Positions 1 through 7,942 are shown, counted from the stretch's first letter. The stretch is 32,860 bases of DNA from an uncultured Collinsella sp. (GCA_900553935.1 USFK01000004.1:1-32860), one strand, 5' to 3'. The notes: a model not told the origin generated them from the sequence alone. Made by a program: numbers and translations.

Positions 1-76
1 GCAACCGAATGGGTGGATTTCGCAAATAAGTATATGCGCCATGATATCGGAAAGGTTTTTCTGGAGGACAAACCCC

Positions 77-1678
77 ATGGATCAAAGCAAGCCTTCGTTC
101 TTTATCACGACGCCCATCTACTACGTCAACGCCGATCCGCACCTGGGCACGGCTTATTCCACCATCATCGCCGACGTTCAGGCTCGCTATCGCCGTTCCG
201 CCGGCTATAACGTCAAGTTCCTGACCGGCATGGACGAGCACGGCGAGAAGGTCGCCGAGGCCGCAGCCAAGCATGGCATGACGCCGCAGGAGTGGACCGA
301 TAGCCAGGCCCCGCACTTCAAGGAGCTTTGGAGCAAGCTCGAGATTTCCAACGACGACTTCATCCGCACCACCGAGCCGCGCCAGCATCATGCCGTGCAG
401 TACCTGTGGGAGCGCATGAAGGAGTCCGGTTACCTGTATAAGGGCAGCTACGACGGTTGGTATTGCGTGCCTGACGAGACCTACTTCACTGATACGCAGG
501 TCCAGAAGGGCGACGAGGAGTACGGCAGCGTCGGCCAGCATCTATGCCCCGACTGCCACCGTCCGCTTGAGCGCGTCCAGGAGGAGTCCTACTTCTTTAA
601 GCTTTCCGCCTTCCAGGACAAGCTTCTCAAGCTCTATGACGAGCACCCCGACTTTGTCGAGCCTGCGTTCCGCATGAACGAGGTTCGCAGCTTTGTCGAG
701 GGCGGCCTCAACGACCTTTCCGTGAGTCGCACGAGCTTTGACTGGGGCATCCAGGTTCCGTTTGACGAGGGCCATGTGACCTATGTATGGTTTGACGCGC
801 TGCTCAACTATATGACGGCCGTCGGCTACGGTGTCGACACCGACGAGGCGCGTGCCGAGCTGGCCTATCGCTGGCCCGCGCAGTTCCACATCGTGGGTAA
901 GGACATCATCCGCTTCCACTGCGTCATTTGGCCCGCCATGCTCATGGCCATCGGCGAGGCCCTGCCCGAGCACGTCTTTGCCCACGGCTTCCTGACCGTG
1001 CGCAATGCCGAGACCGGCAAGGCCGAGAAGATGTCCAAGAGCCGCGGTAACGCCATCGCTCCGCAGGACGTTATCGACATGCTGGGCGTCGAGGGCTATC
1101 GCTACTACTTTATGACCGATGTCGTTCCCGGTACCGACGGCGCCATCAGCTTCGATCGCATGGAGCAGGTCTACAACGCCGACCTGGCCAACAGCTGGGG
1201 CAACCTTATCTCGCGTTCGCTCAACATGAGCGGCAAGTACTTTGACGGTTGCGCGCCCGCCAAGCCCGCATCGTTCGATGCGTTCGACAACCCGCTGGCA
1301 AAGATCGCCGATGGCCTGGTCGACCGCTACATGGTCAAGATGGACGTGCTCGATTACGGCGGAGCCAAGGATGAGGTCATGGAGCTCATCCACGCCGCCA
1401 ACCACTACATCGAGGACTCCGAGCCCTGGGCACTTGCCAAGGACGAGGCCAAGGCTGACGAGCTGGCGTTTGTGATCTACAACCTGCTCGAGGCCATCCG
1501 CATTGCCGCTCACCTGCTGATGCCGCTCATGCCTCAGACCTCTGCCGAGGCCCTGCGCCGCCTGTCCTGCGAGAACGAGGCCGCGACCGACGACCTCAAG
1601 GGCATTTGCGCTTGGGGCCTGCTTGCTGGTGGTCAGCCCGTCGAGAAGGGCGATCCGCTGTTCCCGCGTCTGGCGTAG
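77..1678 (+). CDS. metG: Methionyl-tRNA synthetase (MetRS)
   Basis: This class I aminoacyl-tRNA synthetase charges tRNA-Met with methionine in the cytoplasm. The HIGH-type motif is HLGT at residues 22-25 and KMSKS lies at 318-322. The metal-knuckle region reads GWYCVPDETYF followed by CPDCHRP, so only three of the four cysteine positions of a full knuckle are present; the VPDE stretch looks like the zinc-free Bacillus type. The protein is 533 residues and ends after the anticodon-binding domain, without the C-terminal EMAP-like tRNA-binding domain found in longer MetRS. I chose ATG 77 because GGAGG at 63-67 sits nine bases upstream; an upstream in-frame start at 41 lacks such a site. A hairpin at 1721-1750 follows the gene. 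Function is secure. Confidence 0.97.
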   Translation: MDQSKPSFFITTPIYYVNADPHLGTAYSTIIADVQARYRRSAGYNVKFLTGMDEHGEKVAEAAAKHGMTPQEWTDSQAPHFKELWSKLEISNDDFIRTTEPRQHHAVQYLWERMKESGYLYKGSYDGWYCVPDETYFTDTQVQKGDEEYGSVGQHLCPDCHRPLERVQEESYFFKLSAFQDKLLKLYDEHPDFVEPAFRMNEVRSFVEGGLNDLSVSRTSFDWGIQVPFDEGHVTYVWFDALLNYMTAVGYGVDTDEARAELAYRWPAQFHIVGKDIIRFHCVIWPAMLMAIGEALPEHVFAHGFLTVRNAETGKAEKMSKSRGNAIAPQDVIDMLGVEGYRYYFMTDVVPGTDGAISFDRMEQVYNADLANSWGNLISRSLNMSGKYFDGCAPAKPASFDAFDNPLAKIADGLVDRYMVKMDVLDYGGAKDEVMELIHAANHYIEDSEPWALAKDEAKADELAFVIYNLLEAIRIAAHLLMPLMPQTSAEALRRLSCENEAATDDLKGICAWGLLAGGQPVEKGDPLFPRLA

Positions 1679-1720
1679 AGACCGCGCGAGCGCCATATCG
1701 GCAATTTGCTGTTTAGATGT

Positions 1721-1756
1721 AAGGGCATGGCCGCAACGGTCCATGCCCTTTCGTTT
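1721..1756 (+). terminator. Intrinsic terminator after metG
   Basis: AAGGGCATGG at 1721-1730 pairs perfectly with CCATGCCCTT at 1741-1750. The loop contains a further CCG/CGG pairing, and a short T-rich tail (TCGTTT) follows. It lies between metG and rsmA. The weak T-run suggests partial termination. Confidence 0.7.
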
Positions 1757-1788
1757 CAAGACGCCGCCATCATGCTAAGGAGGCAACT

Positions 1789-2649
1789 ATGACAACTTCG
1801 CCTTTGGCAAACCCCACGGCAACAAGGGAGCTGCTGGAGGAGTTTGGCCTTGCGACCAAGCATCGCCTGGGCCAGAACTTTCTAATCGACAATCATGTGA
1901 TCGAGCGTATCTGCGAGCTTGCCGAGCTTGCAGGTGACGAGCGCGTACTCGAGGTGGGTCCGGGTTGCGGTACTTTGACACTTGCGTTGCTGCAGGAAGC
2001 GGCGTGCGTTACGTCCATTGAGGCCGATCCCGAGCTTGAGCCGGTGCTCGACGCCCACGCCGCCGACTATGCCAACTTCCGCTTTATCATGGGCGACGCG
2101 CTTAAGGTGGGCCCGGAGCAGATTGAGCAGGCTGCGGGCGGTGAGCCGACGGTATTTGTCGCGAACTTGCCCTATAACGTGGCGGCGACGATCATTTTGC
2201 AATTTTTCCAGACGATGCCGGCGCTCAAACGCGCCGTCGTCATGGTGCAAAAGGAGGTTGCCGATCGCATTGCCGCAGTGCCGGGCAACAAGACCTATGG
2301 CGGCTATACGGCAAAGCTTGGCCTGTATGCGCAGGTAACGGGTCGCTTTGAGGTGCCGCCGCGTTGCTTTATGCCGGCGCCACACGTGGACTCGGCCGTC
2401 GTGCGTATCGACCGTGTTGACGGTGTGGTGCCCGAAGGACTCGATCGCGAATTTGTAGCCCGCGTGATTGATGCTGCATTTGCTCAGCGTCGCAAGACCA
2501 TCCGCAATTCCATGAGCGCCAACGGCTTTGCCAAGGACGTGCTCGATGCCGCCTTTGAGGCTTGCGGTATCGCACCCACCACGCGCGCCGAGACGCTCGG
2601 CGTCGCCGACTTTGTGTGCCTGGCTCGGGAGCTTTCCCATGACGCTTAA
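1789..2649 (+). CDS. rsmA: 16S rRNA adenine-N6,N6-dimethyltransferase RsmA (KsgA)
   Basis: RsmA uses S-adenosylmethionine to dimethylate two adjacent adenines near the 3' end of 16S rRNA during 30S maturation. The 286-residue protein has GQNFLID at 28-34, the SAM-binding loop EVGPGCG at 55-61, and the catalytic NLPY motif at 126-129. The substrate-side motif APHVDSAVVRI lies near residue 200. Length is normal for the family. AAGGAGG at 1777-1783 lies five bases before the ATG. The 3' end overlaps the start of tatD by 11 bases, so the two are probably translationally coupled. In Bacillus this neighbourhood also carries rnmV; that gene is absent here. Confidence 0.97.
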   Translation: MTTSPLANPTATRELLEEFGLATKHRLGQNFLIDNHVIERICELAELAGDERVLEVGPGCGTLTLALLQEAACVTSIEADPELEPVLDAHAADYANFRFIMGDALKVGPEQIEQAAGGEPTVFVANLPYNVAATIILQFFQTMPALKRAVVMVQKEVADRIAAVPGNKTYGGYTAKLGLYAQVTGRFEVPPRCFMPAPHVDSAVVRIDRVDGVVPEGLDREFVARVIDAAFAQRRKTIRNSMSANGFAKDVLDAAFEACGIAPTTRAETLGVADFVCLARELSHDA

Positions 2650-3556
2650 TGCCGAACGCGTGACGTTTACCAAGAAAAAGAAGACGGTTGCTTGTCCCGT
2701 GCCCTTGGCACCGCTTGCCGACACACATGCGCATCTGCTTTCGTTCTGGGGCAAGGATGTGCCCGAGACACTCGTGCGTGCCAAGGCGGCAGGCATCGAC
2801 CTGTTGGTGACGGTCTTCGACCCCATCGCCGACAAGCGCAGCGTGACGGACTATAGCGACTGGCTGACGCGCGAAATTCTGCCGATGCAGGATATCCCGC
2901 AGATCAAGTATCTTGCCGGCGTGCATCCGTATGGCGCGCCGGACTATATCGACGACATTCACGCGCAGGTTGTTGCTGCGCTTGATGACCCTTTGTGCGC
3001 CGGTATTGGCGAAATCGGTCTGGACTACCACATGGATTACGACGACGACATCACGCCGGCGCCCCACAGCGTGCAGATTGATTGCATGGCACGTCAGCTC
3101 GAAGTCGCCGTGCGCTGCAATGTGCCGGTGGAGTTGCACCTGCGGCACGAGGACTCGGATGGGGAGCGCACCTCGCATATGGATGCGTACAACGTGCTTC
3201 GTGAGGTGGGCGTGCCCCAGGCCGGTTGTGTGCTGCACTGTTTTGGCGAGGACCGCGCCACGATGGAGCGCTTTGTGGAGCTGGGCTGCTATATCGCCTA
3301 TGGTGGTGCGGCTACCTTTAAGCGCAACGACGACGTGCGCGAGGCATTTGCGGCAACCCCACTCGATCGAATTTTGTTCGAGACGGATTGCCCGTATATG
3401 GCTCCGGAGCCCATCCGCGGTCTTGAATGCGAGCCCGCAATGATCTCCATTACGGCAAACGCGCTGGTTAACGACCGTGTCGATCGCACTGGTGAGGACG
3501 CCGAAACAATCGCGCATGCCGCTTGGGAAAATGCCTGCAAACTTTTTCAAAAATAG
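2639..3556 (+). CDS. tatD: TatD-family metal-dependent hydrolase/DNase
   Basis: TatD proteins are TIM-barrel, two-metal hydrolases with 3'-5' exonuclease/DNase activity. This 305-residue protein shows the N-terminal metal motif DTHAH (28-32), GEIGLDYH with its metal-binding Glu, an ELHLRHE segment where most TatD proteins have an HxRxA-type motif, VLHCFGE, and the terminal ETDCPYMAPEP motif. The middle histidine region is unusual: HLRHEDSDGERTSH replaces the shorter canonical form, so this may be a divergent subgroup. ATG 2639 begins inside the rsmA reading frame just upstream of its stop; a longer in-frame extension to 2528 would lie wholly within rsmA and is rejected. Metal hydrolase fold is secure; the exact substrate is not. 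Confidence 0.88.
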   Translation: MTLNAERVTFTKKKKTVACPVPLAPLADTHAHLLSFWGKDVPETLVRAKAAGIDLLVTVFDPIADKRSVTDYSDWLTREILPMQDIPQIKYLAGVHPYGAPDYIDDIHAQVVAALDDPLCAGIGEIGLDYHMDYDDDITPAPHSVQIDCMARQLEVAVRCNVPVELHLRHEDSDGERTSHMDAYNVLREVGVPQAGCVLHCFGEDRATMERFVELGCYIAYGGAATFKRNDDVREAFAATPLDRILFETDCPYMAPEPIRGLECEPAMISITANALVNDRVDRTGEDAETIAHAAWENACKLFQK

Positions 3557-3559
3557 TTC

Positions 3560-3588
3560 TTGCGTTCGCGGTGGCGCTCCGTTATTCT
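3560..3588 (+). promoter_or_regulatory. Promoter of tRNA-Leu
   Basis: TTGCGT at 3560-3565 and TATTCT at 3583-3588 are separated by 17 bases. This predicts a start a few bases before the tRNA 5' end at 3600. Confidence 0.65.
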
Positions 3589-3599
3589 AATTCCTGCAC

Positions 3600-3686
3600 G
3601 CGGGCGTGGCGGAATTGGCAGACGCGTACGGTTCAGGTCCGTATGGGGGCAACCCCATGAAGGTTCAAGTCCTTTCGCCCGCACCA
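3600..3686 (+). tRNA. tRNA-Leu (anticodon CAG)
   Basis: The acceptor stem GCGGGCG (3600-3606) pairs with CGCCCGC (3676-3682), followed by discriminator A and an encoded CCA at 3684-3686. The anticodon stem TACGG/CCGTA encloses the loop TTCAGGT, with CAG at 3634-3636. The long variable arm (TGGGG-GCAA-CCCCA) is typical of class II tRNAs, and the T arm is intact. It decodes CUG, which is heavily used in the surrounding genes. Confidence 0.97.
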
Positions 3687-3697
3687 TTAAATGAAAG

Positions 3698-3722
3698 AGC
3701 TCCCAGCAATGGGAGCTTTTTT
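3698..3722 (+). terminator. Intrinsic terminator after tRNA-Leu
   Basis: AGCTCCCA (3698-3705) and TGGGAGCT (3710-3717) form an eight-base-pair stem around a GCAA tetraloop. Six T residues follow at 3717-3722. This is a textbook intrinsic terminator. Confidence 0.93.
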
Positions 3723-3785
3723 GTTATGCACGATCTCCTTGGACGGGTATCCTAGTGCCAATGTGCGCCTATCAGAGGAGAAACC

Positions 3786-4724
3786 ATGCTGTTTTCCGGT
3801 ATCATCGCCGCCCTTACCAGCCTTTTGATTCCCATCATCATTTTGTTGCTCCTGCTCCCCAACGCCTGCTATGTCGTTGAACAGCAGCACGCTGTGATCA
3901 TCGAGCGCTTGGGTAAGTTCAATCGTATCGTCAACGCGGGCTTCCACGTGAAGGTGCCCGTGATCGACCGCAAGGCCGCCACGGTGAGCCTGCGCACCAT
4001 GAAAAACGGTTTTGGCATCGACGTTAAGACCCAGGACAACGTGACCATCGGCCTTGAGGTCTCCGCTCAGTACCACGTGAGCTACGACATGGGCGCCGGC
4101 CCGGCAGATTCGGGCATCTACAAGAGCTACTACATGCTGCAGGAGCCCGTCGACCAGATGCGCGACTTCATCACCGACGCCCTGCGCTCCTCCATCCCCG
4201 TCTACACACTCGATGAGGTCTTTGCCAAGAAGGATGACATCGCCAAGGATGTCAACGCTACCGTTTCCGAGCAGATGGCCGCCTACGGCTTCACCCTCGT
4301 GTCGACGCTCATCGCCAAAATCGCACTGCCGACCGAGGTCGAGAACTCCATGAACGACATCAACGCCGCCCAGCGCAAGCGCGCTGCCGCGCAGGAGCTC
4401 GCCGAGGCCGACCGCATCAAGCGCGTCACCGAGGCGACCGCCGAGGCCGAGGCTATGGAAAAGGCGGGCGAGGGCATCGCCAACCAGCGCAAGGCCATCG
4501 CGCTGGGTATCAAAGATTCGCTCGAGATCATCCAGGAGACGGGTGTCGGCAATGACGAGGCCAACCAACTGTTCATGTTTACGCAGTGGTCCGAGATGAT
4601 GACGGAGTTCGCTCGCACGGGTAAAACCTCGACGGTCGTGCTGCCGAGCGACTTTTCGCAGTCGGCCTCGATGTTCGAGCAGATGCTGGCCGCCGGCAAA
4701 GTTCAAAACGATTCGAAGGAGTAG
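3786..4724 (+). CDS. SPFH/band-7 (stomatin-like) membrane protein
   Basis: Band-7/SPFH proteins are membrane-anchored oligomeric scaffolds (stomatin, prohibitin, HflKC, QmcA) associated with membrane microdomains and protease control. This 312-residue protein has an N-terminal membrane segment at about 4-25 and then the classic stomatin opening (EQQHAVIIERLGKF, GFHVKVPVIDR). A long Ala/Glu-rich coiled-coil region at about 195-245 follows, where family members oligomerise. GAGGAG just upstream supports ATG 3786. An NfeD partner, often adjacent to bacterial stomatins, is not present in the window. Its stop lies six bases before the rlmH start, suggesting an operon. The specific role is unknown. 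Confidence 0.9.
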   Translation: MLFSGIIAALTSLLIPIIILLLLLPNACYVVEQQHAVIIERLGKFNRIVNAGFHVKVPVIDRKAATVSLRTMKNGFGIDVKTQDNVTIGLEVSAQYHVSYDMGAGPADSGIYKSYYMLQEPVDQMRDFITDALRSSIPVYTLDEVFAKKDDIAKDVNATVSEQMAAYGFTLVSTLIAKIALPTEVENSMNDINAAQRKRAAAQELAEADRIKRVTEATAEAEAMEKAGEGIANQRKAIALGIKDSLEIIQETGVGNDEANQLFMFTQWSEMMTEFARTGKTSTVVLPSDFSQSASMFEQMLAAGKVQNDSKE

Positions 4725-4730
4725 ACGCGC

Positions 4731-5201
4731 GTGAAATACACCGTCGTTTGCGTCGGTAAGCTCAAGGAGCGCTTTTGGAAGGACGCGTGCGCTGAGTACA
4801 CCAAGCGCCTAGGTGCCTATGCCAAGGTGGATATCCGCGAGGTGGCCGATATCGACCCGGCTAAGGCGGGCGGCGTGGATGCCGCGCGCGACAAGGAGGG
4901 GGCGGCGATTCTTGCCGCCTTGCCATCTCGAGCGCATGTGATCCTGCTGGCTATCGAGGGCAAGGAGCGCTCGAGCGAGGAGTTTTCGGCGAGGCTCGAC
5001 GATCTTATGCTGCGAGGCAGCAGCGACATTGCCTTTGTAATCGGCGGTTCGGACGGCGTGAGCGATGACGTGCGCGCACGAGCCGACGAGATGCTCAGCT
5101 TTGGACGCATTACCTTGCCGCATAACCTGGCGCGTGTGGTGCTGCTGGAGCAGATTTACCGTGCCTGCAAGATCAGTCGTGGCGAGCCGTATCACAAATA
5201 G
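4731..5201 (+). CDS. rlmH: 23S rRNA pseudouridine-1915 N3-methyltransferase RlmH
   Basis: RlmH is a small SPOUT-fold methyltransferase that methylates pseudouridine 1915 of 23S rRNA on assembled 70S ribosomes. The 156-residue protein has the expected length and the family signature: LAIEGKERSSEEF, FVIGGSDGV (the SAM-binding knot loop) and the C-terminal LPHNLARVVLLEQIYRA ending in GEPYHK. The start is GTG at 4731 with AAGGAG at 4716-4721, which lies across the end of the preceding band-7 gene. Co-transcription with the upstream gene, and possibly with proC 73 bases downstream, is likely. Confidence 0.96.
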   Translation: MKYTVVCVGKLKERFWKDACAEYTKRLGAYAKVDIREVADIDPAKAGGVDAARDKEGAAILAALPSRAHVILLAIEGKERSSEEFSARLDDLMLRGSSDIAFVIGGSDGVSDDVRARADEMLSFGRITLPHNLARVVLLEQIYRACKISRGEPYHK

Positions 5202-5274
5202 GTCGGCAATACGAAACAATGGCGTGGGACAATACCTTTCGTTTTGAGGAATGTGTCTGAAAGGACTATGCGAT

Positions 5275-6045
5275 ATGAAGATTGGATTTGTCGGTTTTGG
5301 CAATATGGCGAGCGCTATGGCCGATGGCTGGATCGCTGCCGGTGTAGCTGCGAGCGACATGTGCGCCTGTGCGGGTCGCTACGACGCACTGGTTGAGCGC
5401 TGCGAGGCGCGCGGCATGGTCGCCTGCCACGATGCCGCCGAGGTTGTCGCCGCATCCGATATCGTGGTCGCTGCGGTCAAACCGTACATGATCGAGAAGG
5501 TATTCGCCCCGCTCAAGGATGCTCTTGCCAAAAAGGTCGTTCTGTCGGTTGCCTGGACCTGGGACAGTGCCAAGTGGGAGCAGGTCCTGCCGGGCGTCGC
5601 GCATATCTCGACGGTGCCCAACACGCCGGTTTCGGTGGGCGAGGGCGTCATCGCCTGCGAGAAGGCTTCGACGCTTAACGACGAGCAGCGTGCTGTGGTG
5701 CTCGACCTGCTCGGTAAGCTTGGCGCTGTCGTCGAGCTCGACACAAGCCTGCTGTTTGTGGGCGGCACGGTGGGTGGTTGCGCTCCGGCGTTTGTCGCCA
5801 TGGCAATCGAGGCCCTGGGCGATGCGGCGGTCAAGCACGGTATCCCGCGTGCGGATGCTTATCGCATTGTGAGCCAGATGGTGCTGGGTACGGCAAAGCT
5901 GCAGCTTGCAACTGGCCAGCATCCTGCGGCGATGAAGGATGCCGTATGCTCGCCCGGTGGTGCCACCATCAAGGGCGTCGTTGCGCTCGAGGACGCCGGC
6001 ATGCGCAGCGCCCTGGTCAAGGCAATCGACGCAACCCTCCAGTAA
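5275..6045 (+). CDS. proC: Pyrroline-5-carboxylate reductase (proline biosynthesis)
   Basis: ProC reduces 1-pyrroline-5-carboxylate to L-proline with NAD(P)H, the last step of proline biosynthesis. The 256-residue protein starts with the Rossmann dinucleotide-binding motif GFVGFGNMASAM. It ends with the family signature containing KDAVCSPGGATIKGV and LEDAGMRSALVKAI. ATG 5275 is preferred because AAGGA (5261-5265) lies nine bases upstream; an in-frame upstream start at 5251 lacks a site. The stop codon (6043-6045) is immediately followed by the left arm of a palindromic repeat, which could end the transcript. Confidence 0.95.
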   Translation: MKIGFVGFGNMASAMADGWIAAGVAASDMCACAGRYDALVERCEARGMVACHDAAEVVAASDIVVAAVKPYMIEKVFAPLKDALAKKVVLSVAWTWDSAKWEQVLPGVAHISTVPNTPVSVGEGVIACEKASTLNDEQRAVVLDLLGKLGAVVELDTSLLFVGGTVGGCAPAFVAMAIEALGDAAVKHGIPRADAYRIVSQMVLGTAKLQLATGQHPAAMKDAVCSPGGATIKGVVALEDAGMRSALVKAIDATLQ

Positions 6046-6204
6046 AACCGACCAAAAAAGGGACAGTTTATTTTGGCAGGTTTTTCCTGCGGTTTTGTCC
6101 TTTTAGCGAAAAGTGCCCCGCAACTGGCTCAATTCCAGTTGCGAGGCACTTGCGTTTGCCCAGATAAAACCGACCAAAATAAACCTGTCCCTTTTTGGCA
6201 GGTT
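6044..6204. repeat. Palindromic repeat pair with central hairpin between convergent genes
   Basis: Two about 40-base arms, 6044-6083 and 6165-6204, are inverted copies of each other, and each arm is itself an imperfect palindrome (AAAACCGACC at one end, TTGGCAGGTT at the other). Each carries the core AAGGGACAG or its complement CTGTCCCTT next to TTTATTTTGG or its complement. Between them a 17-base-pair hairpin with one mismatch (6111-6127 with 6135-6151) is perfectly centred. The left arm starts inside the proC stop codon and the right arm ends inside the stop codon of the minus-strand small gene. The organisation resembles paired REP/REPIN elements; that family assignment is inference. It may serve as a two-way terminator. 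Confidence 0.8.
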
Positions 6205-6376
6205 AGTCCCAGAAGCTGTCTTCTTCGTCCTCGGACTTGGGGCCGCGGTCGACATACATCTTATGGGTGCGCTTCTCCATTACAAAGGCAATAATCGCAA
6301 ACAGCAGGATGCCGCCGGCGAAAAGGATGGCAAAACCGGTGCGGGTGCCAAACAAAAAGGAAAAAACTGCGTCCAT
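6203..6376 (-). CDS. Small single-span membrane protein (57 aa), unknown function
   Basis: I do not recognise this protein. The minus-strand frame begins MDAVFSFLFGTRTGF and encodes one hydrophobic segment (about residues 13-32), a basic patch EKRTHK, and an acidic tail ending EDEEDSFWD. AGAAGG lies a few bases upstream of the ATG (6376). The layout suggests a membrane anchor with the acidic tail on the cytoplasmic side by the positive-inside rule. It is divergent from serS, sharing an overlapping promoter region around 6420-6431. Its stop codon overlaps the repeat at 6165-6204. Support for a real gene comes from the ribosome site, the hydrophobic profile, and the clean fit between promoter and repeat. 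It is too short for default gene finders with a high length cut-off. Confidence 0.75.
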   Translation of the reverse strand: MDAVFSFLFGTRTGFAILFAGGILLFAIIAFVMEKRTHKMYVDRGPKSEDEEDSFWD

Positions 6377-6400
6377 TGGGTGCCTTCTTGCGTAGTTGAG

Positions 6401-6431
6401 TTGGGTCGTAAACGCTCATAAGTATATACTT
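6401..6431. promoter_or_regulatory. Divergent promoter region for serS and the small membrane gene
   Basis: TTGGGT (6401-6406) and TATACT (6425-6430), spaced 18 bases, form a likely serS promoter. The -10 lies in a perfect 12-base palindrome AAGTATATACTT (6420-6431), so the same TATACT also reads on the minus strand toward the small gene. The minus-strand -35 is weak (TTGTAC with short spacing). Confidence 0.5.
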
Positions 6432-6487
6432 GCCCATACATGTACAAGGTTGCAACCTAAATGGAATGTATATCGCCGGAGGATCTA

Positions 6488-7771
6488 ATGCTTGATATCA
6501 AGTTTGTTCGCGAGAACCCCGATGCCATCGATGTCGCCATGGCTAACCGCCAGACGTCTTGGGATCGCGAGAAGTTCTTTGAGCTCGACGACGAGCGTCG
6601 TGCCGTCATCACCGAGGTCGAGGAACTTCAAGCCACGCGCAATGCCGAGTCCAAGAAGATCGGCGCCCTGATGAAGGAGGGCAAGAAGGACGAGGCCGAG
6701 GCCGCCAAAGAGGCCGTGCGCGCCGTCAACGAGAAAATTGACGGTCTGGCCGAGCGCCGCACCGCCCTCGAGCAGGAGCAGTACGACTTCATGGCTCACC
6801 TGCCCAACATTCCGTGCGATGCCACCCCGTACGGTAAGGACGAGGACGAGAACATCGAGCGTCGCCGCTGGGGCACCCCGCGCGAGTTCGACTTCGACTT
6901 TAAGCCGCACTGGGATCTGGGCACCGACCTCGACATCCTTGACTTCGAGCGCGGCAACAAGCTCTCCGGCAGCCGCTTCACCGTTCTCGGTGGCGCCGGC
7001 GCCCGTCTTGAGCGCGCCCTCATCAACTTCTTCCTCGATACGCACACCAGCCGTGGTTTTAAGGAGTGGTGGCCGCCCATCGTCGTCAAGCGTCAGACCA
7101 TGTTCGGCACGGGCCAGCTGCCCAAGTTCGAGGACGACGCCTATCACGTCTCGGGCGACAACTTCCTGATCCCCACCGCCGAGGTCGTGCTCACCAACCT
7201 GCACGCCGGTGAGGTCCTCGACGCCGATACCCTGCCGCGCCGCTACACCGCCTTCACCCCCTGCTTCCGCGAGGAGGCCGGCTCCGCTGGTCGCGATACC
7301 CGCGGCATCATTCGCCAGCACGAGTTCGACAAGGTCGAGATGGTCAAGTTTGCCAAGCCGGAGGAGTCCGACAAGGAGCTCGAGAGCATGACCGCCGAGG
7401 CCGAGTTCCTGCTGCAGCAGCTGGGTCTTCCGTATCGCGTGATTAGCCTGTGCACCGGCGACCTGGGCTTCTCTGCCCGTCAGACCTACGACGTCGAGGT
7501 CTGGCTGCCGAGCTACAACGCCTACAAGGAGATCAGCTCCTGCTCCAACTGCGGTGACTTCCAGGCCCGTCGCGCCAACATCAAGTATCGCGACCCCGAG
7601 AACTTCAAGGGTTCGCGCTATCTGCACACCCTCAACGGTTCCGGTCTGCCGGCTGGCCGTACCATGGCAGCCATTCTGGAGAACTACCAGAACGCTGACG
7701 GCACCATCACGATCCCCGAGGTTCTGCGTCCCTACATGGGCGGCCTCGAGAAGATCGAGCCGGTCGCGTAG
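6488..7771 (+). CDS. serS: Seryl-tRNA synthetase (SerRS)
   Basis: SerRS is a class II synthetase that charges tRNA-Ser. The 427-residue protein opens with the long antiparallel coiled-coil arm (about residues 30-105, rich in Glu/Lys/Ala) that grips the variable arm of tRNA-Ser. Motif 2 (CFREEAGSAGRDTRGI) and motif 3 (GSGLPAGRTMAAILEN) follow in the catalytic domain. GGAGGA at 6478-6483 supports ATG 6488, although the spacing is only four bases; the in-frame upstream start at 6461 overlaps promoter sequence. A tRNA-Ser gene lies about 3.4 kb downstream. I saw no T-box leader; the leader is only about 50 bases. A terminator follows at 7795. Confidence 0.97.
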   Translation: MLDIKFVRENPDAIDVAMANRQTSWDREKFFELDDERRAVITEVEELQATRNAESKKIGALMKEGKKDEAEAAKEAVRAVNEKIDGLAERRTALEQEQYDFMAHLPNIPCDATPYGKDEDENIERRRWGTPREFDFDFKPHWDLGTDLDILDFERGNKLSGSRFTVLGGAGARLERALINFFLDTHTSRGFKEWWPPIVVKRQTMFGTGQLPKFEDDAYHVSGDNFLIPTAEVVLTNLHAGEVLDADTLPRRYTAFTPCFREEAGSAGRDTRGIIRQHEFDKVEMVKFAKPEESDKELESMTAEAEFLLQQLGLPYRVISLCTGDLGFSARQTYDVEVWLPSYNAYKEISSCSNCGDFQARRANIKYRDPENFKGSRYLHTLNGSGLPAGRTMAAILENYQNADGTITIPEVLRPYMGGLEKIEPVA

Positions 7772-7794
7772 ATTGGCTGCATAAGCGATTTGCT

Positions 7795-7823
7795 AGGGCA
7801 CTCCTTTTTGGGGTGCCCTTTTT
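7795..7823 (+). terminator. Intrinsic terminator after serS
   Basis: AGGGCACTCC (7795-7804) pairs with GGGGTGCCCT (7810-7819), with one T-G wobble. Five T residues follow directly. Confidence 0.9.
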
Positions 7824-7869
7824 GTGTGCGGCCATACCATGCTGTGCGGACAGCTCAATAGAAAACACA

Positions 7870-7909
7870 CGAACAACTGTTCTGTATACAGCCATCTACC
7901 TGCTATGCT
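7870..7909 (+). promoter_or_regulatory. SOS (LexA)-like box overlapping a promoter
   Basis: CGAACAACTGTTCT (7870-7883) contains GAAC-N4-GTTC, the core of the LexA box of Gram-positive bacteria and actinobacteria, and matches 12 of 14 positions of the Bacillus consensus CGAACRNRYGTTYC. Downstream is an extended -10, TGCTATGCT (7901-7909). The box covers the expected -35 position, as a repressor site would. Confidence 0.55.
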
Positions 7910-7942
7910 TTTGCTAAATAAGAGCGAGAGAAAGGGGACGCG

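Noticed and set aside
542..1759. 405-codon open frame on the minus strand over metG
   Set aside because: It is the antisense shadow of metG, which has full family motifs; high-GC genes commonly leave such frames.
6421..6487. T-box riboswitch before serS (also considered for hisS)
   Set aside because: Leaders are only about 36 to 50 bases and contain no T-box sequence or specifier stem.
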